From Candidatus Omnitrophota bacterium (GTDB lineage: Bacteria > Omnitrophota > Gorgyraeia > Zapsychrales > Zapsychraceae): a stretch of DNA of 5,700 nucleotides. The stretch lies in NCBI GenBank assembly GCA_018399915.1, contig JAGYNW010000145.1:1-5700 (forward strand). The letters run 5' to 3'. Under the pieces are notes generated by a model. That model saw nothing but the letters and a program-made list of their open reading frames with translations. It was not told the origin of the DNA and ran no database searches. Shown here piece by piece: positions 5,676 through 5,700 of the stretch (positions are counted from its first letter, which is position 1; every line of letters starts with the position of its first letter). The translations under genes were made by a program, and so were the position numbers.

Positions 5676-5700
5676 GTTGAAGATCGATTTCTCCCAGGTG

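Noticed and set aside
5665..5700. Tail of an upstream gene at the right edge
   Set aside because: Two frames run in from the edge and terminate inside the first regulator, and the third is open in frame with it, but 36 bases are too few to recognise any protein.

Overview
The window looks like a compact bacterial chromosome segment of roughly 50% GC. All eight recognisable genes lie on the minus strand, so transcription runs from the right edge to the left edge. A probable lipoprotein with a lipobox-like Cys suggests a diderm bacterium. The GldA/GldF/GldG-type ABC cassette is known from Bacteroidetes gliding motility, but related cassettes occur in many other phyla, so it does not identify the host. 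An uncultured lineage such as Omnitrophota is a guess from general style only.

In transcription order, the right-hand block (5664 to 4322) holds two consecutive single-domain response regulators (119 and 145 aa, both with intact Asp/Lys receiver sites and no output domain). These are followed by a SpoU/TrmH-family RNA methyltransferase whose start overlaps the end of the second regulator. A non-coding gap of about 130 bp follows (4189-4321). It contains two hairpins, one of which includes the methyltransferase stop codon, and a possible sigma70-type promoter.

The left-hand block (4188 to 14) is a tight cluster. It encodes a TesA-like SGNH hydrolase with a lipoprotein-like N-terminus, an ABC ATPase, an ABC-2 permease, a GldG-like membrane protein with a large extracytoplasmic domain, and a 103-aa all-alpha protein resembling MazG-type NTP pyrophosphohydrolases. 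The ATPase, permease, GldG-like and MazG-like genes overlap head to tail by 4, 10 and 8 nt, which indicates co-translation. The ATPase, permease and GldG-like protein should form one exporter or envelope complex. The SGNH lipoprotein could act on an envelope lipid or ester in the same compartment, but that link is inferred from position only.

There are no RNA genes, mobile elements, CRISPR arrays or long repeats that I can support. I see no clearly undescribed system. The points most worth a second look are the hairpin pair between the blocks, the paired stand-alone receivers coupled to an RNA methyltransferase, and the MazG-like protein coupled to the transporter.
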